From NCBI GenBank assembly GCA_033675265.1, contig JAUJYZ010000381.1:224501-288500 (forward strand): 64,000 nucleotides of DNA, in the 5' to 3' direction. The notes under the pieces were generated by a model. The model was not told the DNA's origin. It saw nothing but the letters and a program-made list of their open reading frames with translations, and ran no database searches. Each line of letters opens with the position of its first letter. Position 1 is the first letter of the stretch. The position numbers were made by a program, and so were the translations under genes. Origin of the DNA: Actinostola sp. cb2023. Taxonomy: Eukaryota; Cnidaria; Anthozoa; Actiniaria; Actinostolidae. Below, piece by piece: positions 43,793 to 55,275 of the stretch.

Positions 43793-44042
43793 GAGCCCTA
43801 AAAAGTATGCATAAATTAAAAGAGCTGTTGAAGCCATGTTGATTTCAAGCCCTAAAAGGTACGACATATATGACCATATATGGCAGAAAAGTGATTGTGC
43901 TGATATCATTTAATCAGTGACTGGACAACATATTTCTTGTGTTCTTTCAATTGACCCTAAAAGGTATGGACTCGTGTTACATAACTGTCTTGTGTCGGAA
44001 CCCTAAAAGGTTCACATAGGAAATATTTTGAACCCTAAAAGG
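43793..44042. repeat. Five copies of a CCCTAAAAGG motif
   Basis: CCCTAAAAGG or CCCTAAAAAG occurs near 43796, 43850, 43955, 44000 and 44033, at irregular 35-105 bp spacing near one end of the element. Such subterminal repeats often bind a transposase. Confidence 0.65.
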
Positions 44043-44271
44043 ACGTCGATCACCCCTACCAGTTGGAGAAAGGTAGTAACCCCCCCTCCTACAATAATAC
44101 AATATTGTTATAATTAGACAACTAGTGAATTTTATTGAAACTCATACTTTTTCAGTAACTGACAATAACTAAAATAAAAGGAAGAACATATAATAATGAA
44201 TCAGATCAGATGAGGAATGTTTTGTAATGAGTGTCCATTATTAATGTTTCACAATTCAGTGTGTAAACTTT

Positions 44272-45781
44272 CTAGTTAGTGGTCATTGTTCTATTCTGAA
44301 CAGCAATGGATCCTATTGTTAATATGAATGAAGTATAATTTTCCCTCAACAGACATTCAAAAGCTCTATCTATGGGCATGCAGTAGGTATAACCTTCAAT
44401 ATTTATTGCTCTGTCACCATGTACATTACCAGTGTAGCTTTCGCTGTATTCAAATTGATAGTCTGTATCATATACTGTGAGCATTGTTGGTAATTCTGTC
44501 ATCATCAAAAAATGACTGTCCAGCTGATTGAGATAAGCTTGTATACAACTCATTCCCAATATTCATTATTTGCACCAGGTCACTCTGGGAGGTTGTTGGT
44601 TGTCTTTTATTGTATATCAAAGAACACAAACTCATTGCAACACATTTATTGTCCAGCATTTCGACCAAATACTAAAATATTGCCTTGACTATAAGGTGCT
44701 CTTATTGTTTTGTTTGGATCAATAAGTAGAGTAGGACCAGGATTCTTTTCTATATCTGTTCTCAATGCAGACTGACAGAAATTTCTTCTGTGATTAAGAC
44801 TTTTATATGTAGTGGACTTTGAAGAACAGTTTTCATCTATAAAACCCATTGATTGTAGATTTGGCTACTTCAAAACTCGTTGTAAAGCCTTTTTCTTTCT
44901 TCTTTTGGAGACAATATGAATAGAGCGGTAAGTGATCTTTCTAAAAGACTGTCTTTTTATAGTACTGGGAATATGTCTATAGCAGTCACGTCGAGCAATA
45001 CGTATATTATTGACAATATGATGAATCTGTGACGATGCTGGCACAGTTTTTTCAATACAAGAAACAAACATTGCACGTCGAGATCTAAACTCATTTATTT
45101 CATTAATTGACGAGTCATCATGAACATTTTCACTACAAAGGTTAGCCTGGATGCGAACATTTGATTTCGTCTCTACAATAGTAAGCTGTTGTTGACAATC
45201 TTGTAATATTGATTCAGTACTAGCTTTATGTATGTAGTTCGTACGATTCTATCATGGCCGCTTTGAAGTTCTCACCTTTCTTCAAGATATCTGTTTGTTT
45301 TTTGTCGTCAAACTTCAGTTCATCAGGCTTCGTGTTGTGTAATACACTGTGCATAGCTATGCAGTTCTCAGATGAGTTCTTATTTGAGTTCATAATGTTC
45401 ATATTTATGTTATTTTGTAGCTCATTTGTATTGATTTGTAGCTCTTTGAGTTCGTGGACCGACCCGTTTCGAAAACGCTCGTCTTCTTTTAGTGTGGGCC
45501 TACCACGAACAGCGTGTGCATTTGTAAGTGAGAAGAGCGTGTCTAACAGCAAGCGATATATCATCTCAGTTATCGACGATGTCATGAGCTTTGTCCGAAA
45601 GAGGAATATCGAACTTTTTCAAACGACTCCGCCACAGGCACAGAAGTATTCCTTCTTCGAATGAGTCAAACGTGCACGTCTCGTATGAGCCTGCGATATG
45701 AGCCTGCGATATACGACCGAGCGCATGCGCTGTCATGACGATTTGTCCATTTTGTGACCGACGAAGAAAAAGAAAGCCCAA
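44272..45781 (-). pseudogene. Decayed mobile-element protein with 2A-like motif and possible cysteine-protease region
   Basis: Several reverse-strand frames follow each other and make sense only as one broken protein of roughly 450-500 residues. From the N side: MTAHALGRISQAHI (45.7 kb), a charged region with HELKELQINTNELQ (45.4 kb), FVSCIEKTVPASSQ and a basic stretch SKRRKKKALQR (44.9 kb), then SALRTDIEKNPGP (44733-44771). DIEKNPGP is the 2A ribosome-skipping signature. Next, after a frameshift, come KCVAMSLCSLIYN, MNIGNELYTSLSQ and, after another, LMMTELPTMLTVYDTDY and GNVHG. An early Cys and later His in this layout suggest a papain-like protease or deubiquitinase, but this is weak inference. 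I do not know the family by name. Confidence 0.55.
44733..44756 (-). other. 2A-like ribosome-skipping motif (DIEKNPGP)
   Basis: The motif fits the D-[VI]-E-x-N-P-G-P consensus exactly and would separate an N-terminal basic domain from the protease-like part during translation. Similar motifs are known in some retrotransposon proteins of invertebrates. Confidence 0.8.
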
Positions 45782-45894
45782 TTTATAACTCGGGCTTCCT
45801 GTGGATAGGCCCGAGTATGGATAGGCCCGAGTAATGAGTGCTTGAATGAACGGATTGAAGTGTGACTGGCTGAAACGAGATAAAGAAATGGAGA

Positions 45895-45930
45895 GGATAA
45901 AAGTCAGAAGCTAAACAATTAGTAATCAGA
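45895..45930 (+). promoter_or_regulatory. Putative core promoter of the small peptide gene
   Basis: A TATA-like GGATAAAAG (45895-45903) and an initiator-like TCAGA (45926-45930) stand about 31 bases apart, the normal spacing, with the ATG 28 bases after the initiator A. Confidence 0.4.
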
Positions 45931-45955
45931 GGTTCGACTACCGACGTTCTAGACC

Positions 45956-46156
45956 ATGAATAGCTGTATAGCCTTTACTACATTTTGTCTTGTTTCACTT
46001 GTTAGTATCACGTTTAATCCAATGGTTGGATCTCTTTTCAGGGGCGCACAACGTGGTGAAGGAAATTATGTTCCCCGCCATTTTAACAGCCGTTTCAGGG
46101 CTTATGGCCCCAAAACATCGCACAGAATTACCCATACAAATCGGTCATATCCTTAA
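45956..46156 (+). CDS. Small putative secreted peptide (66 residues)
   Basis: The frame begins ATG in a good context (ACC before it). MNSCIAFTTFCLVSLVSITF is a typical signal peptide: short polar start, hydrophobic core. The remainder, from about NPMVGS, is basic and Arg/Tyr-rich (RGAQRGEGNYVPRHF, RFRAYGPK). Four Arg/Lys positions could be processing sites. An AATAAA signal lies about 150 bases after the stop (near 46304). Arguments for a real gene are the signal peptide, the promoter spacing and the polyadenylation signal. Against it are the lack of a known homologue and its position beside mobile debris. It could be a neuropeptide, antimicrobial or toxin-like precursor; nothing in it decides. 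Confidence 0.4.
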   Translation: MNSCIAFTTFCLVSLVSITFNPMVGSLFRGAQRGEGNYVPRHFNSRFRAYGPKTSHRITHTNRSYP

Positions 46157-47580
46157 CTGATATACCCTCTCTTCTCGCTATTTTCAAAATGGCGGACGCT
46201 CAAGAGACGCCCATGGTGTAGGCTGAACTAAAACTCATTTTGATTGGATAACACAACAAGCCTTCTAATTGGTCCATATCGAAGGTTACTAAATATAGCA
46301 TAAATAAAAATTCGAATCGCATCGAGTGAACATAGTTTCAACGGATAGTTCTTTTCTGGTCCGGCAAATCGAATCAGGAAGACCAAAGCCGATGCAAGTG
46401 ATGTGTGATTGTTATCGAAGCATTGAAATATCATTAGGAACATGAAAAAGTCCATCGATCAAGATCGTTTACTGTATATAAAGCAAGGTTTAATATACGA
46501 GCAAGACTACTGACACGGCAAACTGATAATTATATTATTGTCGTTCTGTTTACATAATAATTTGCTAGTGCTTTTGATCTTGAGTTTTGCAGTATGTGAC
46601 ACGTTAATCCACGCCAACATGTTTTGTACTTTAGCCATTTAGATGAAAGGTGTTTGTATACAAATAGCAGCACTTGTTTCAGTACAGCAAAGATACTGTC
46701 GATCTGACCTGTTCAGTTGTTAATGTGTCTCATTAATTACACTTCCGAACCCCTGCTTTTCAAATGGCCAGAATTGCTCCAGCTTAGAAAATGATTTTAT
46801 TTATCATTATTTGAGGCAAAACATGAACGAACGTGTATTTCTTCAGTAACTCTTCACAAGGCCCTTTCGATTACTTTCGACCATTGGGAAAATGGCAGCC
46901 TGGGTACGAATCTCCAAGATTCTTGGAGACACGTGACCAGCCTACACCAGGGTCTTTTAAAAACGAAACTATAGTCTTTATACCCTATTAATATTAATTA
47001 TCCCGTGCGATGACGTAATGAGCATTATATAAGATATAATTAATTATGCAAATGTGTCAGTTCACCAAGATCGAGTTGGGATGCAGATGTCGTCCCGCCC
47101 ACCCTCCCTATCGTTGACAAATTTAGCACCTTTTGCAGTGCTCTTTCTCGTATTGCTCGACAGAAGTTTCTATCCCATACCTTAATGAGTCAGCGGGAGG
47201 GATAATGTACTATGTGGTACCTCTATTTAAGGTAGAGTTAAGGATAATTCTAGAGTATAATTACAAGTATATTACGTGGACATTGAAAAATATTACTAAC
47301 GTACATCCTGAAAGTAAGGTATCCTCCTAAAAGTAAGTGGTTCATACATCTATCTTGCGTAATCTATTACCAGGGAAAGTCATAGTGTTGACAGCTAATA
47401 CACGCTAATCTCCTGAAAGCGTGACTAAACTAATTATAGAACAGCTTAGAGGGACTTCGTCACATCCCTCCCTTTTTAAAATAAAGGAAAGTTTATCTTT
47501 ACGTAATTCCCGATATTTTTTTGATTACTTGTCGTCGTGCTAGGGATATTCTATAGGGTCTATGTGTTATGTCTCTCTCT
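46157..47580. other. No gene that can be supported
   Basis: A CAAAATGGCGGACG word at 46186-46199 resembles the start of the two-exon unit at 32162 but stops after ten codons. The rest is AT-rich and without features. The 75-aa reverse frame at 46228-46455 is hydrophobic but unrecognised. Confidence 0.45.
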
Positions 47581-47589
47581 CTGTGGGCA

Positions 47590-47965
47590 TGTTGCGCGAG
47601 GTCAGTCTTTCCTGGACGTTCGCTGAAGAAGAATGCGTACTCATCTACCAAACGCTCTAGTTCGCCTCGTTGCTTCTCCTTATCTCCATGTTTATGTTGA
47701 GCTGTGGGGGGTCTTTTGAATCATCTTCAGGAAGCTTGATATCTACTAGTTCTTCCGCATCTTCTCGCATGTTTCACTTCCTTGAAATTCTAAGTTTCCT
47801 TTCTTAACAGTCTGTTTTGTATCTGTGTCCCGCTCAACATCAGATACGATGTCTTTATAGTCCTTTAATCCCTCCCGTTTCGCTGCTTGAGCTACAGCCA
47901 AACTCCTCTTATTACTCTTCACCTCTTTGGCTTCCAGTAGCATATCACGCCCAAGATTTTCGATC
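47590..47965 (-). pseudogene. Ty3/Gypsy-like retrotransposon pol fragment
   Basis: Reverse-strand frames read AVAQAAKREGLKDYKDIVSD, then EDAEELVDIKLPEDD, then GELERLVDEYAFFFSERPGK and TDLAQH. The LxxLVxEYxxFFSxxPGxTxLxxH pattern is the linker that precedes reverse transcriptase in many Gypsy polyproteins. At least two frameshifts are needed and no RT motif follows. Confidence 0.5.
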
Positions 47966-48784
47966 TTTCTGGATAGTTAAAAAGTTTAAAATAACTACAC
48001 CAGGTCAGACATGGTGAAACGCAAAGAGACAAAACTGAAAGAAGATTTTGATCGGCACGTTCAGACAGAAAACAGCAACAAAATGCTACTAAAACAACAT
48101 ATCACTTGCAAAGCAACACAAACTCTGTACTGCTAAGATATTAGAAGCTTAGCGGTTATAAAACGTACAAAATAAAGCGATGTCGTACTAACCTTCATCC
48201 GCGATCTTTGCTTTTACCTCTTCCCGCCAAATGTGAAATGGCGTAATGTGATTGGTCAAATAAAACAACCATGATGCTTTTCGGACCGTGTCCAACCCCC
48301 TGCCAATAAATAAATGCGCGCGTTCTACCACAGGAAACCCATCAAAAGAAGACGCAATTATCATTTTATTTGATAATTTAGTGGCCTAAGAAGCAATGCT
48401 TGGGCTGCCTGTTTTAGAGCCGGCGTTTTATCGAAATATTTTTTTTCTACCGGAACTAAGATTTATCTGAAGTGTGTTCACCTTCCGGTTTACTAAAAAT
48501 AGATTTAGCGCCACGATAAACCTTAGCACAAAAATCCTGAAAAGTGTTTTTTAATACTTTTCAAAGCAAGGAAGTCTTCAAAAAGCACCCTTGGAAATGC
48601 AAACATAGTGAAATAATCATTTACAATTGCCATAACGTTATGAGATCAGGAAATTGCTTGATTAATTATCTAATAGGGTGGTCGCTAGAAGCGACTCCAC
48701 GATACTGGGATTTTGTTGAATTCGTGTCAATGGGTTGGGATTTTTTTTTAAATCGACTGGGAAATGGGATTTGTAGGCTCCCTT
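47966..48784. other. No gene seen
   Basis: AT-rich; the 112-aa frame at 48544-48882 shows no domain and overlaps a repeat shared with 53013-53178. Confidence 0.45.
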
Positions 48785-49383
48785 CAGGACGTTTTGATTT
48801 CGATTGTATTTTTGCCGTTCACTGCATGACCTATTTTGAGCGTGGAAATTCTGTTTTAAATAGCGCTACGCGGCGGTTCTAAAATTAGGTCGCGTAATAG
48901 ATGTATGACTCACACAAGGATCACACAACTGTAATCGTACTGAAAAGAACACGGAGAAACCTACATTTTATCATGCAAACACTGTTTAATTTCAAAACAA
49001 TTGTCAGTAAAAAAAACTAACAGTCCTGTGTGTCGTTTGTTTTCCCTTATCTGCTGAAAGATGACTTGTTCTCTCTCGATCCAGCACGAGCTTCTAGTCC
49101 TTCTACCACTTCTAGTCGTCGAACGATGAACTAGATTCCTGACCTTTAATAGCTTGAAGATCTACAGCTGCTTTCAAAACTAAGATTCAAGTCTACTTGA
49201 GTCCTGTGTGTCGTTTGTTTTCCCTTATCTGCTGAGTAATCTTGAATCTCGATACGATCAAATACTTCGCACTCTTTCTTCATTCTTCGCATTTTTTCTT
49301 CATTCCGTGACCATGAAAAAATAAAAAAATAATAAAATCTCCATTTTATAACTCGGGCTTCCTTCGGAAGGGCCCGAGTAATA
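48785..49383 (+). mobile_element. Truncated hairpin-ended element (right end only)
   Basis: The 3' end hairpin ACTCGGGCTTCC, TTC loop, GGAAGGGCCCGAGT is at 49350-49383. Internal sequence from about 49088 (GAGCTTCTAGTCCTTCTACC) matches 54489-54765, and 48785-48957 matches 53013-53178. No left-end hairpin is present. Confidence 0.65.
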
Positions 49384-49466
49384 AGAACTTTTCCTTAAAC
49401 TGGTTCTATATGTCATAGTATCGTTCATGATCATATTAGACTATTATCTTAGTATATACAGCTTAT

Positions 49467-49765
49467 TAGATGTTTTCTCGGGTATTACGGGCTGATATTT
49501 TACGAGTTGCGAATGTATTTTTCCTTGCCCGCAGGGCGAGGAAAAATGCGAGCAACGAGTAAAATGTCAGCCCGTAATACCCGAGAAAACATCTAATGAG
49601 GGATTTATTATATAACTGTGACGTAATGTTATCAGGATATTGCTTTTTGAGATTTTTGAGTTGTGAACAGGGCATTACGGATTTCTACAGGGCATTAACG
49701 CCTCATATCGGCCCTCAAAAATGACCAAATTTGGTAAAATTACGTCACAGATATATAATAAAGAT
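49467..49765. mobile_element. Palindromic MITE
   Basis: A 130-bp near-perfect inverted repeat (arms with TGTTTTCTCGGGTATTACGG and its complement, 49467-49598) is followed by a second inverted pair around TGTGACGTAAT and ATTACGTCACA (49615 and 49738). Confidence 0.75.
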
Positions 49766-49894
49766 TATTATTTCAGTGTTAAATCCTTGGAAAGGGAATG
49801 CATTTTCCAATTCTTTATCCTTAAATAGAGCCAGGGTTTCGACATCCCGGGAAAACACCTATATCTTAAATTTCCAGCAGTGCTCTTTCCTCAC

Positions 49895-51769
49895 AAGACG
49901 CTCAATGAGCGTATACTCGGACATTATGACAAGTAGATCTCTATCTTTGCTCACCAACAAGCATATGGGCATTTTGTCTGCGCATGCGTGAAATACCAAC
50001 ATAAACACAAAGACCCTCTGACACGCGCATATATCCCGCGCCATCCCGCGCTAATTTAAATACCAGGAATAACAAACAAGATGTCGAAGTTCTATCTCAT
50101 ATATTTATTAATTAACTTGTCTATATGAAAATATGCAACTCTAAAATGATGGATTCTATTTTATCAATGCTGAAGGCATGCTGCAGTTGTCATAACCAGT
50201 ATTTACGATGCATTATGAGTTGCATATTGCAAGGTGAGGGAGGTCCAGACATGACAAGCTAAACTGACAATGGCTGCCGTCTTCGCCGTATACATGCACT
50301 TTGAACATTCATAGCAGGAGCTACGCATTTTTTGAAAGTCATTTATTGTGATGAATGGAATGACTATTGAATAATCTTCGCCTCCGTAACATTAAGCAGC
50401 TTGGGGGTCGGTAGAAATCGAAAGATAATTTGACTTGAATGCTTGGAGACCATATTTCTGCTCGTCGCGAATCCCGTAAATGGTAAGCAAAAATATTGCA
50501 ATGCAATGCAGTGGAAACAAGTTTTAATTTTCTTAACAACTAATTTTTCTGCAAAGTCTGTTCTCTCATTTATACTTTCAAAGACTTAGAATAAGGAAAT
50601 AGACGAAGATATGATAGAACCATGGCTTCGAGAAGTGAAGTAACACAAAACATCAATTCCGCCATTCCACCGAGTATAGGGTGAGAAGAATCTATTAAAT
50701 CTGACAGCTAAGCATTTTTTGAAGCCCCATTCTCTATAAAAACTGAAATTATATAAAGGAATGAATGCTGTGGTAATTATCTCCAACTTGGGGGTCGGTA
50801 AAAATTTCAAGAAATATCTCGTTAAAGTTCGACCTAAATTGAACACCTCTACATATTCACCGGGCCATAGCTCGAAATCGCGTACACCTGAAAGACCATT
50901 TCATTAAAATTCTAAAAGTTTACTTTCATCACAATTACCAAGCGTTAATCCAGTGCTGTAGAATACTTGATTGTAGAAATAATTAACGCTGAACATCCAA
51001 CTCCAAACACCACAGTCGCATTTCAATGTAAAATATCTCGTCATCAAAAGAAATAACAGCGGCCAAAGATATACCCAGGGGAAGAAGTGTTTATCGTCTT
51101 TAAAAATGAGTAAATTTTCAGGACGTTTAAACTTTAGAAACGCGTAGATCTCCTACAAAATATCCTTAAAATGAGCAATCGAGCTGGAAAATGGTTCAGA
51201 CGTCACTGCCAATGCTGTGTTGGCGCATGCGCAGACAAAATACCCATATGCTTCACCAACACACACCATTGGTAGAGCAAGCCTCAGCCATCTCAAAATT
51301 GACAGACGAAGAGAAGAGACTATAGTAGACCTTTTGCATAAAGCCACTAATCATATGCAGAGCAGATACACGCTTAGCCTCACTCTGACTCAACAAAACA
51401 ACAAATCTATCCAACGATGTCATTGTTTTATTGAGTCAGAGTGAGGCTAAGCTCTAGTCATTCTTCCGTGACAATCTCCGATATTTGACCCTGTTTTTTT
51501 TATTATATACATCCAATGCAGGTTATGACAATGACAGTTGCGTGACGAGGGAGACTATTTGTCGGTGAACATAGATAAATATCTCGTACGTATGGTTCGG
51601 ATATCATCGCCCCCGTTTTCAGCCAATCGAAACCCTGGAACAGACATTCCTGACCGATACGATCACATTCTTCGCATTCCGTGGCCTAACAAAAAATACA
51701 TAAAGAATAATAATAAAAAGAATGCCCATTTTATAACTCGGAATTTCTCCGCAAGTGTCCGAGTAATAA
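49895..51769 (+). mobile_element. Hairpin-ended element 2
   Basis: The left end has the hairpin ACGCTC-AAT-GAGCGT followed by ACTCGGACAT. The right end (51735-51769) has ACTCGGA, loop and TCCGAGT. Both carry the rare CTCGGA variant, which suggests they are the two ends of one copy. The inside contains two copies of CTTGGGGGTCGGTA (50400 and 50790) and a small MITE, and no recognisable gene. Confidence 0.55.
51373..51451. mobile_element. 79-bp MITE
   Basis: CTTAGCCTCACTCTGACTCA is inverted at the right end with a centre of about 35 bp. Confidence 0.8.
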
Positions 51770-52223
51770 CGTAATTGTTATAAAGAGAAAATGAGGGATA
51801 GAGAGTAAATCTGCCAATCATGGCCTTGAATTGTTCAGCATGCGAACGTAAAGGAAAACCGGAATTCTACGGTAGATAGATAAACATCAGATATGCATGC
51901 CGAATAGATGGATATCTAGATCTCTTACACAACATTCGTGAGTCGGCAGTGCATAGCTCAAGTATAAGTATTTCGGAGTCGTACTGCGTGTGAGTCTTAA
52001 GATTCCGTTCTATATAATTAATGCGCACTGGAAGCCGTTACAATTTATTTAATGAATACAGTAGCCTGATATATCCCATATACTATTTGTAACCTGGCCA
52101 TATGCCAATGGTTATCTAGCAAGGAATCAACAATTAACTACAGCGAACCGGCTCAGCTCAACAAATTTAGGCTTAATATTTTTCATATTATATAGTGACA
52201 TGAATACCAAAGCTTTAATTTAA

Positions 52224-52409
52224 TACTGCGATTCTCAGAATTATGCGAACTCAGACATTAAACAGTCGGGCGGCTGGAACTTGGTTTTTCGCTTCTGTCA
52301 ATAAAATTCAAAACTCAAACAAATTCAAAACTAAATACATTCTCGAAAAACCAAATTACAAGCCAACTGCTTAAATGAATGAGTTCGCATAATACTGAGA
52401 ATCGCAGTA
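52224..52409. mobile_element. 186-bp MITE
   Basis: TACTGCGATTCTCAG followed by ATTATGCGAACTCA is inverted at the right end. TA-type flanks are possible. Confidence 0.8.
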
Positions 52410-52583
52410 AAAGGAGTTTCGTTTTCCCATCAGTGTAGCAAATATTCCTTTCAACTGTCAATATATAAACATCTGCGTAGAAGAGGTATTAAATACTCAA
52501 TGCTAAAATGTCAACTATACAAGACAAAATAGAGTATTTTCGTATATCAGCCCGTGTAAGCTACTTTGATAATAATAATAAAC

Positions 52584-54763
52584 AAGACGCTCAATGAGCG
52601 TACACTCGAGCTTATGACAAGCACAATGTCAGTTGCGTGAGGAGGGCTTCTTTCACTTCTAGTCGTCGAAGACCATGACTTAGCACTATCTCAGTATCTG
52701 CTCTGAGCGAAGAATCCTTCGGATTTAGTTCGATAGACGCTCGGAAACTATTTGATCCGTTTATTGAGCGAATCATACTTTCGGATTTAGTTCGATAGGC
52801 GTTCGGAAAATATTCGACCCGTTTGTGGCGCCATGAATATGCAACCTCAAGTGACCTCAAGTACGTTTAAAGATGTACCATATACGTACCTCGAACAGTC
52901 GGAGATCTTTATCGATGCTCATCGACACAAATAATCTCTCTCGTCACGCAACAGTCATTGTCATAATACCCGACTATTCAGCTTCTTCTTCTGTAATAGA
53001 TCCCTAAAATCTAAGGACGTTTTGATTTCGATTATATTTTTTGCCGTTCACTGACCTGTTTTGAGCGTGGAAATTCTCTTTTAAATAGCGCTAGGCGGCA
53101 GTTCTAAAATTAGGTCGCGTAATAGATGTATGACTCACACAAGGATCATACAACTGTCATCGTACTGAAAAGAACACGGATTTTCGAACATTGACCTTGC
53201 TCGCCTTTGCTTTGATGTAGTTTTGAAGTAAGATTTTTGCGATTCCTTTTCCTTCTGAATTTTTCAAACGTGGAATAAAATAAACATCCATCATGAGTTA
53301 TTGAAAACTAGACGCTCTTGTAGCGTTAAGTCGGGCTTCTTAAAGCAAGCAGTGGTTGCTGCGATCGGTAATCTCGACTGAATCTGATTTGCTCTCGACC
53401 ATATATCCATTGTCAATGAAATATTGTCAATGGCAATAAAGCTCGAGCAAGAGCCCGCGCGCCGTAGACTAATGCATCAAACACGTAGGCAAGGTAATTC
53501 ATTAACGCACTATGCATGGTTTAGAATGATCATAAAGTATTGTATATGTACAATAATCAAATATCCCAGCACAAGAATAGCTTTTTCTAGAATATCACAA
53601 TCATCAAGAGTATTTACCATGTCTTCTACTGAATACATGAAATTCCATACACAGGACGTGACGAGATAACGATCGCTTCTACAATACTAATGAAATGTAA
53701 CCTATTTGAACTAAATATAGATATCTTATAGTGCGATTAAAACGAGCTCGATAGAACTTGCTTTCCTTGCAATTTCAGTACTGCGATTTCACAAACTCGG
53801 CGAATCATTAATGACAATGACATAGTTTTATTTGTTACCATAAATATATCCATACAAATACAAATACCGTATACATAAACTATTATCGGTCGGCTGAAAA
53901 CCTTACAACTGTTCTCTTCTCTTCACCGCCGGCTGCGTGCCATCAACTCACTTCGTTCTAAGTTCTGAAGATCGCTAAACCCTTTGCAGTACTAGTACTG
54001 GATTGATAAATCCATATCTCTATGAATTATTGTGGTTATTTTGAAAGCAAGACGACATAAATTGTGAATTCAGACTCGACCAGTCTCGTATTGATAAATC
54101 ATGTTGTTAGAGCCTTCGGTGATTATCTTAGCGGCCGGCACAGGGCGCATGCGCTGTAGAACCCAACAAGGCGCATGCGCTGTAGAACCCAATATGCGTT
54201 CTGGGGTCAAAGAATACGAAGAAGAAGAAGAACGCTCTGCATTTTTAGAGTCGGGTTTCCACAGGAAGCCCGACTAATAACTCGACTGGCTCGACTGTTT
54301 GCAAGGCTTCAGTCAATCATGCTTCTTCAATACAATATCATTTCTCTGACGTCATGACAATCAGTGACAGTTGAGAGACGAGGGAGACTATGTGTCGGGT
54401 GAGTACGTACATGATACGTCTTGAGGTTGCATAGGTCAGATGGTTCTGATAACGCCCTCACGTTTGTTTTTGTTAAATATATTTTAAGCGAGCTTCTAGT
54501 CCTTCTACCACTTCTAGTCATTGAACGATGAACTAGAATCCTGACCTTTAATAGCTTGAAGATCTACAGCTGCTTTCAAAACTAAGATTCAAATCTACTT
54601 GAGTCCTGTGTGTCGTTTGTTTTCCCTTATCTGCCGAGTAATCTTGAAACTCGATACGATCAAATACGTGACATACTTTCTTCATTCTTTGACCAAACAA
54701 AACTATAAAAAAAAGAAAGTCCATTTTATAACTCGGGCTTCCTTCGGAAGGGCCCGAGTAATA
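52584..54763 (+). mobile_element. Hairpin-ended element 3, containing element 4
   Basis: The left hairpin ACGCTC-AAT-GAGCGT is at 52585-52600 and the right hairpin ACTCGGGCTTCC, loop and GGGCCCGAGT is at 54730-54763. Between them lies a complete element 4. Without that insert the length is about 1.2 kb. Confidence 0.5.
53310..54280 (+). mobile_element. Hairpin-ended element 4 (nested)
   Basis: The left end AGACGCTCTTGTAGCGT is followed by AGTCGGGCTTCT. The right end (54248-54280) is AGTCGGGTTTCC, ACA loop and GGAAGCCCGACT. Both have AGTCGGG where the other copies have ACTCGGG, and the hairpin keeps pairing through the matching CCCGACT change. Confidence 0.6.
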
Positions 54764-54800
54764 AAAAGTAAAAATATGAAAGTTGCATACAGTATTTTAT

Positions 54801-55187
54801 TTGAAAGAGGGAACCGTGAACGAAAATGCTGTAGGTATACGTAGGATCTGTAAAAGATCTAATCAGCTATACATATGGCAAACATGAAATTCAAGAAAGG
54901 CTGATACTACGTAGAAATAAAAAGCTTAACACAACACCAACATGATAGAGCAAGAGAGAGCCAGGATCGGCAACCGTAGACAGCTGTTTCGTTCTTTTGG
55001 AACTCATCAGTACGGTGTAGCGAGAGCAACATACACCAACTCAGGAAGCCAATGTATGTTACTAGCGTGTCGACTCTGAAACTCAAACAGCTCAAATTTA
55101 GAAGCCTACCCATTGGCTCACACCACAACACGTGCGGTAATATGGTTCAAAGGGCAAGAATCCAAAATATCATGTTGGTGTTGCGTT
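54801..55187 (-). mobile_element. Hammerhead-ribozyme-bearing repeat, second copy
   Basis: The segment matches the reverse complement of about 31751-32139. The ends are TTGAAAGAGGGAACCGTG (54801) and a TCATGTTGGTGTTGCG end (55187). It contains one ribozyme. Confidence 0.85.
54974..55015 (-). ncRNA. Type I hammerhead ribozyme, copy 3
   Basis: It has the same core, stem II and stem III as copies 1 and 2; predicted cleavage lies between 54979 and 54978 on the reverse strand. Differences from the other copies fall outside the core. Confidence 0.88.
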
Positions 55188-55199
55188 CAACGATGGAGG

Positions 55200-55275
55200 C
55201 ACTGAAGATAGAGTATAGCGTATAGAGTATAGAGTATAGAGTATAGAGTATAGAGTATAGAGTATAGAGTATAGA
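55200..55275. repeat. TATAGAG heptamer minisatellite
   Basis: About ten copies of AGTATAG/TATAGAG in a row. The reverse-strand TLYSILY frame is its shadow. Confidence 0.95.

Larger units (their letters stand above)
43550..45836 (-). mobile_element. Hairpin-ended element 1, carrying the 2A-motif gene
   Basis: One end has the hairpin ACGCTC-TAC-AAGCGT followed by ACTCGGGCTTC (43550-43580). The other (45787-45836) has ACTCGGGCTTCC, loop and GGCCCGAGT, partly duplicated. The same two end types recur at 49895/51769, 52584/54763 and 53310/54280. The decayed reverse-strand gene at 44272-45781 lies inside. I infer that this is one mobile unit. Confidence 0.55.

Noticed and set aside
44040..44110. 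+ strand frame reading DHPYQLEKGSNPPSYNN
   Set aside because: It looks protein-like but is only about 25 codons with stops on both sides and runs opposite to the decayed gene; too little to call.
45254..45664. 136-aa + strand open frame
   Set aside because: It is antisense to the decayed 2A-motif gene, and its hydrophobic composition is the complement of that gene's charged region.
47817..48017. 66-aa + strand frame
   Set aside because: It is antisense to the Gypsy-like pol fragment.
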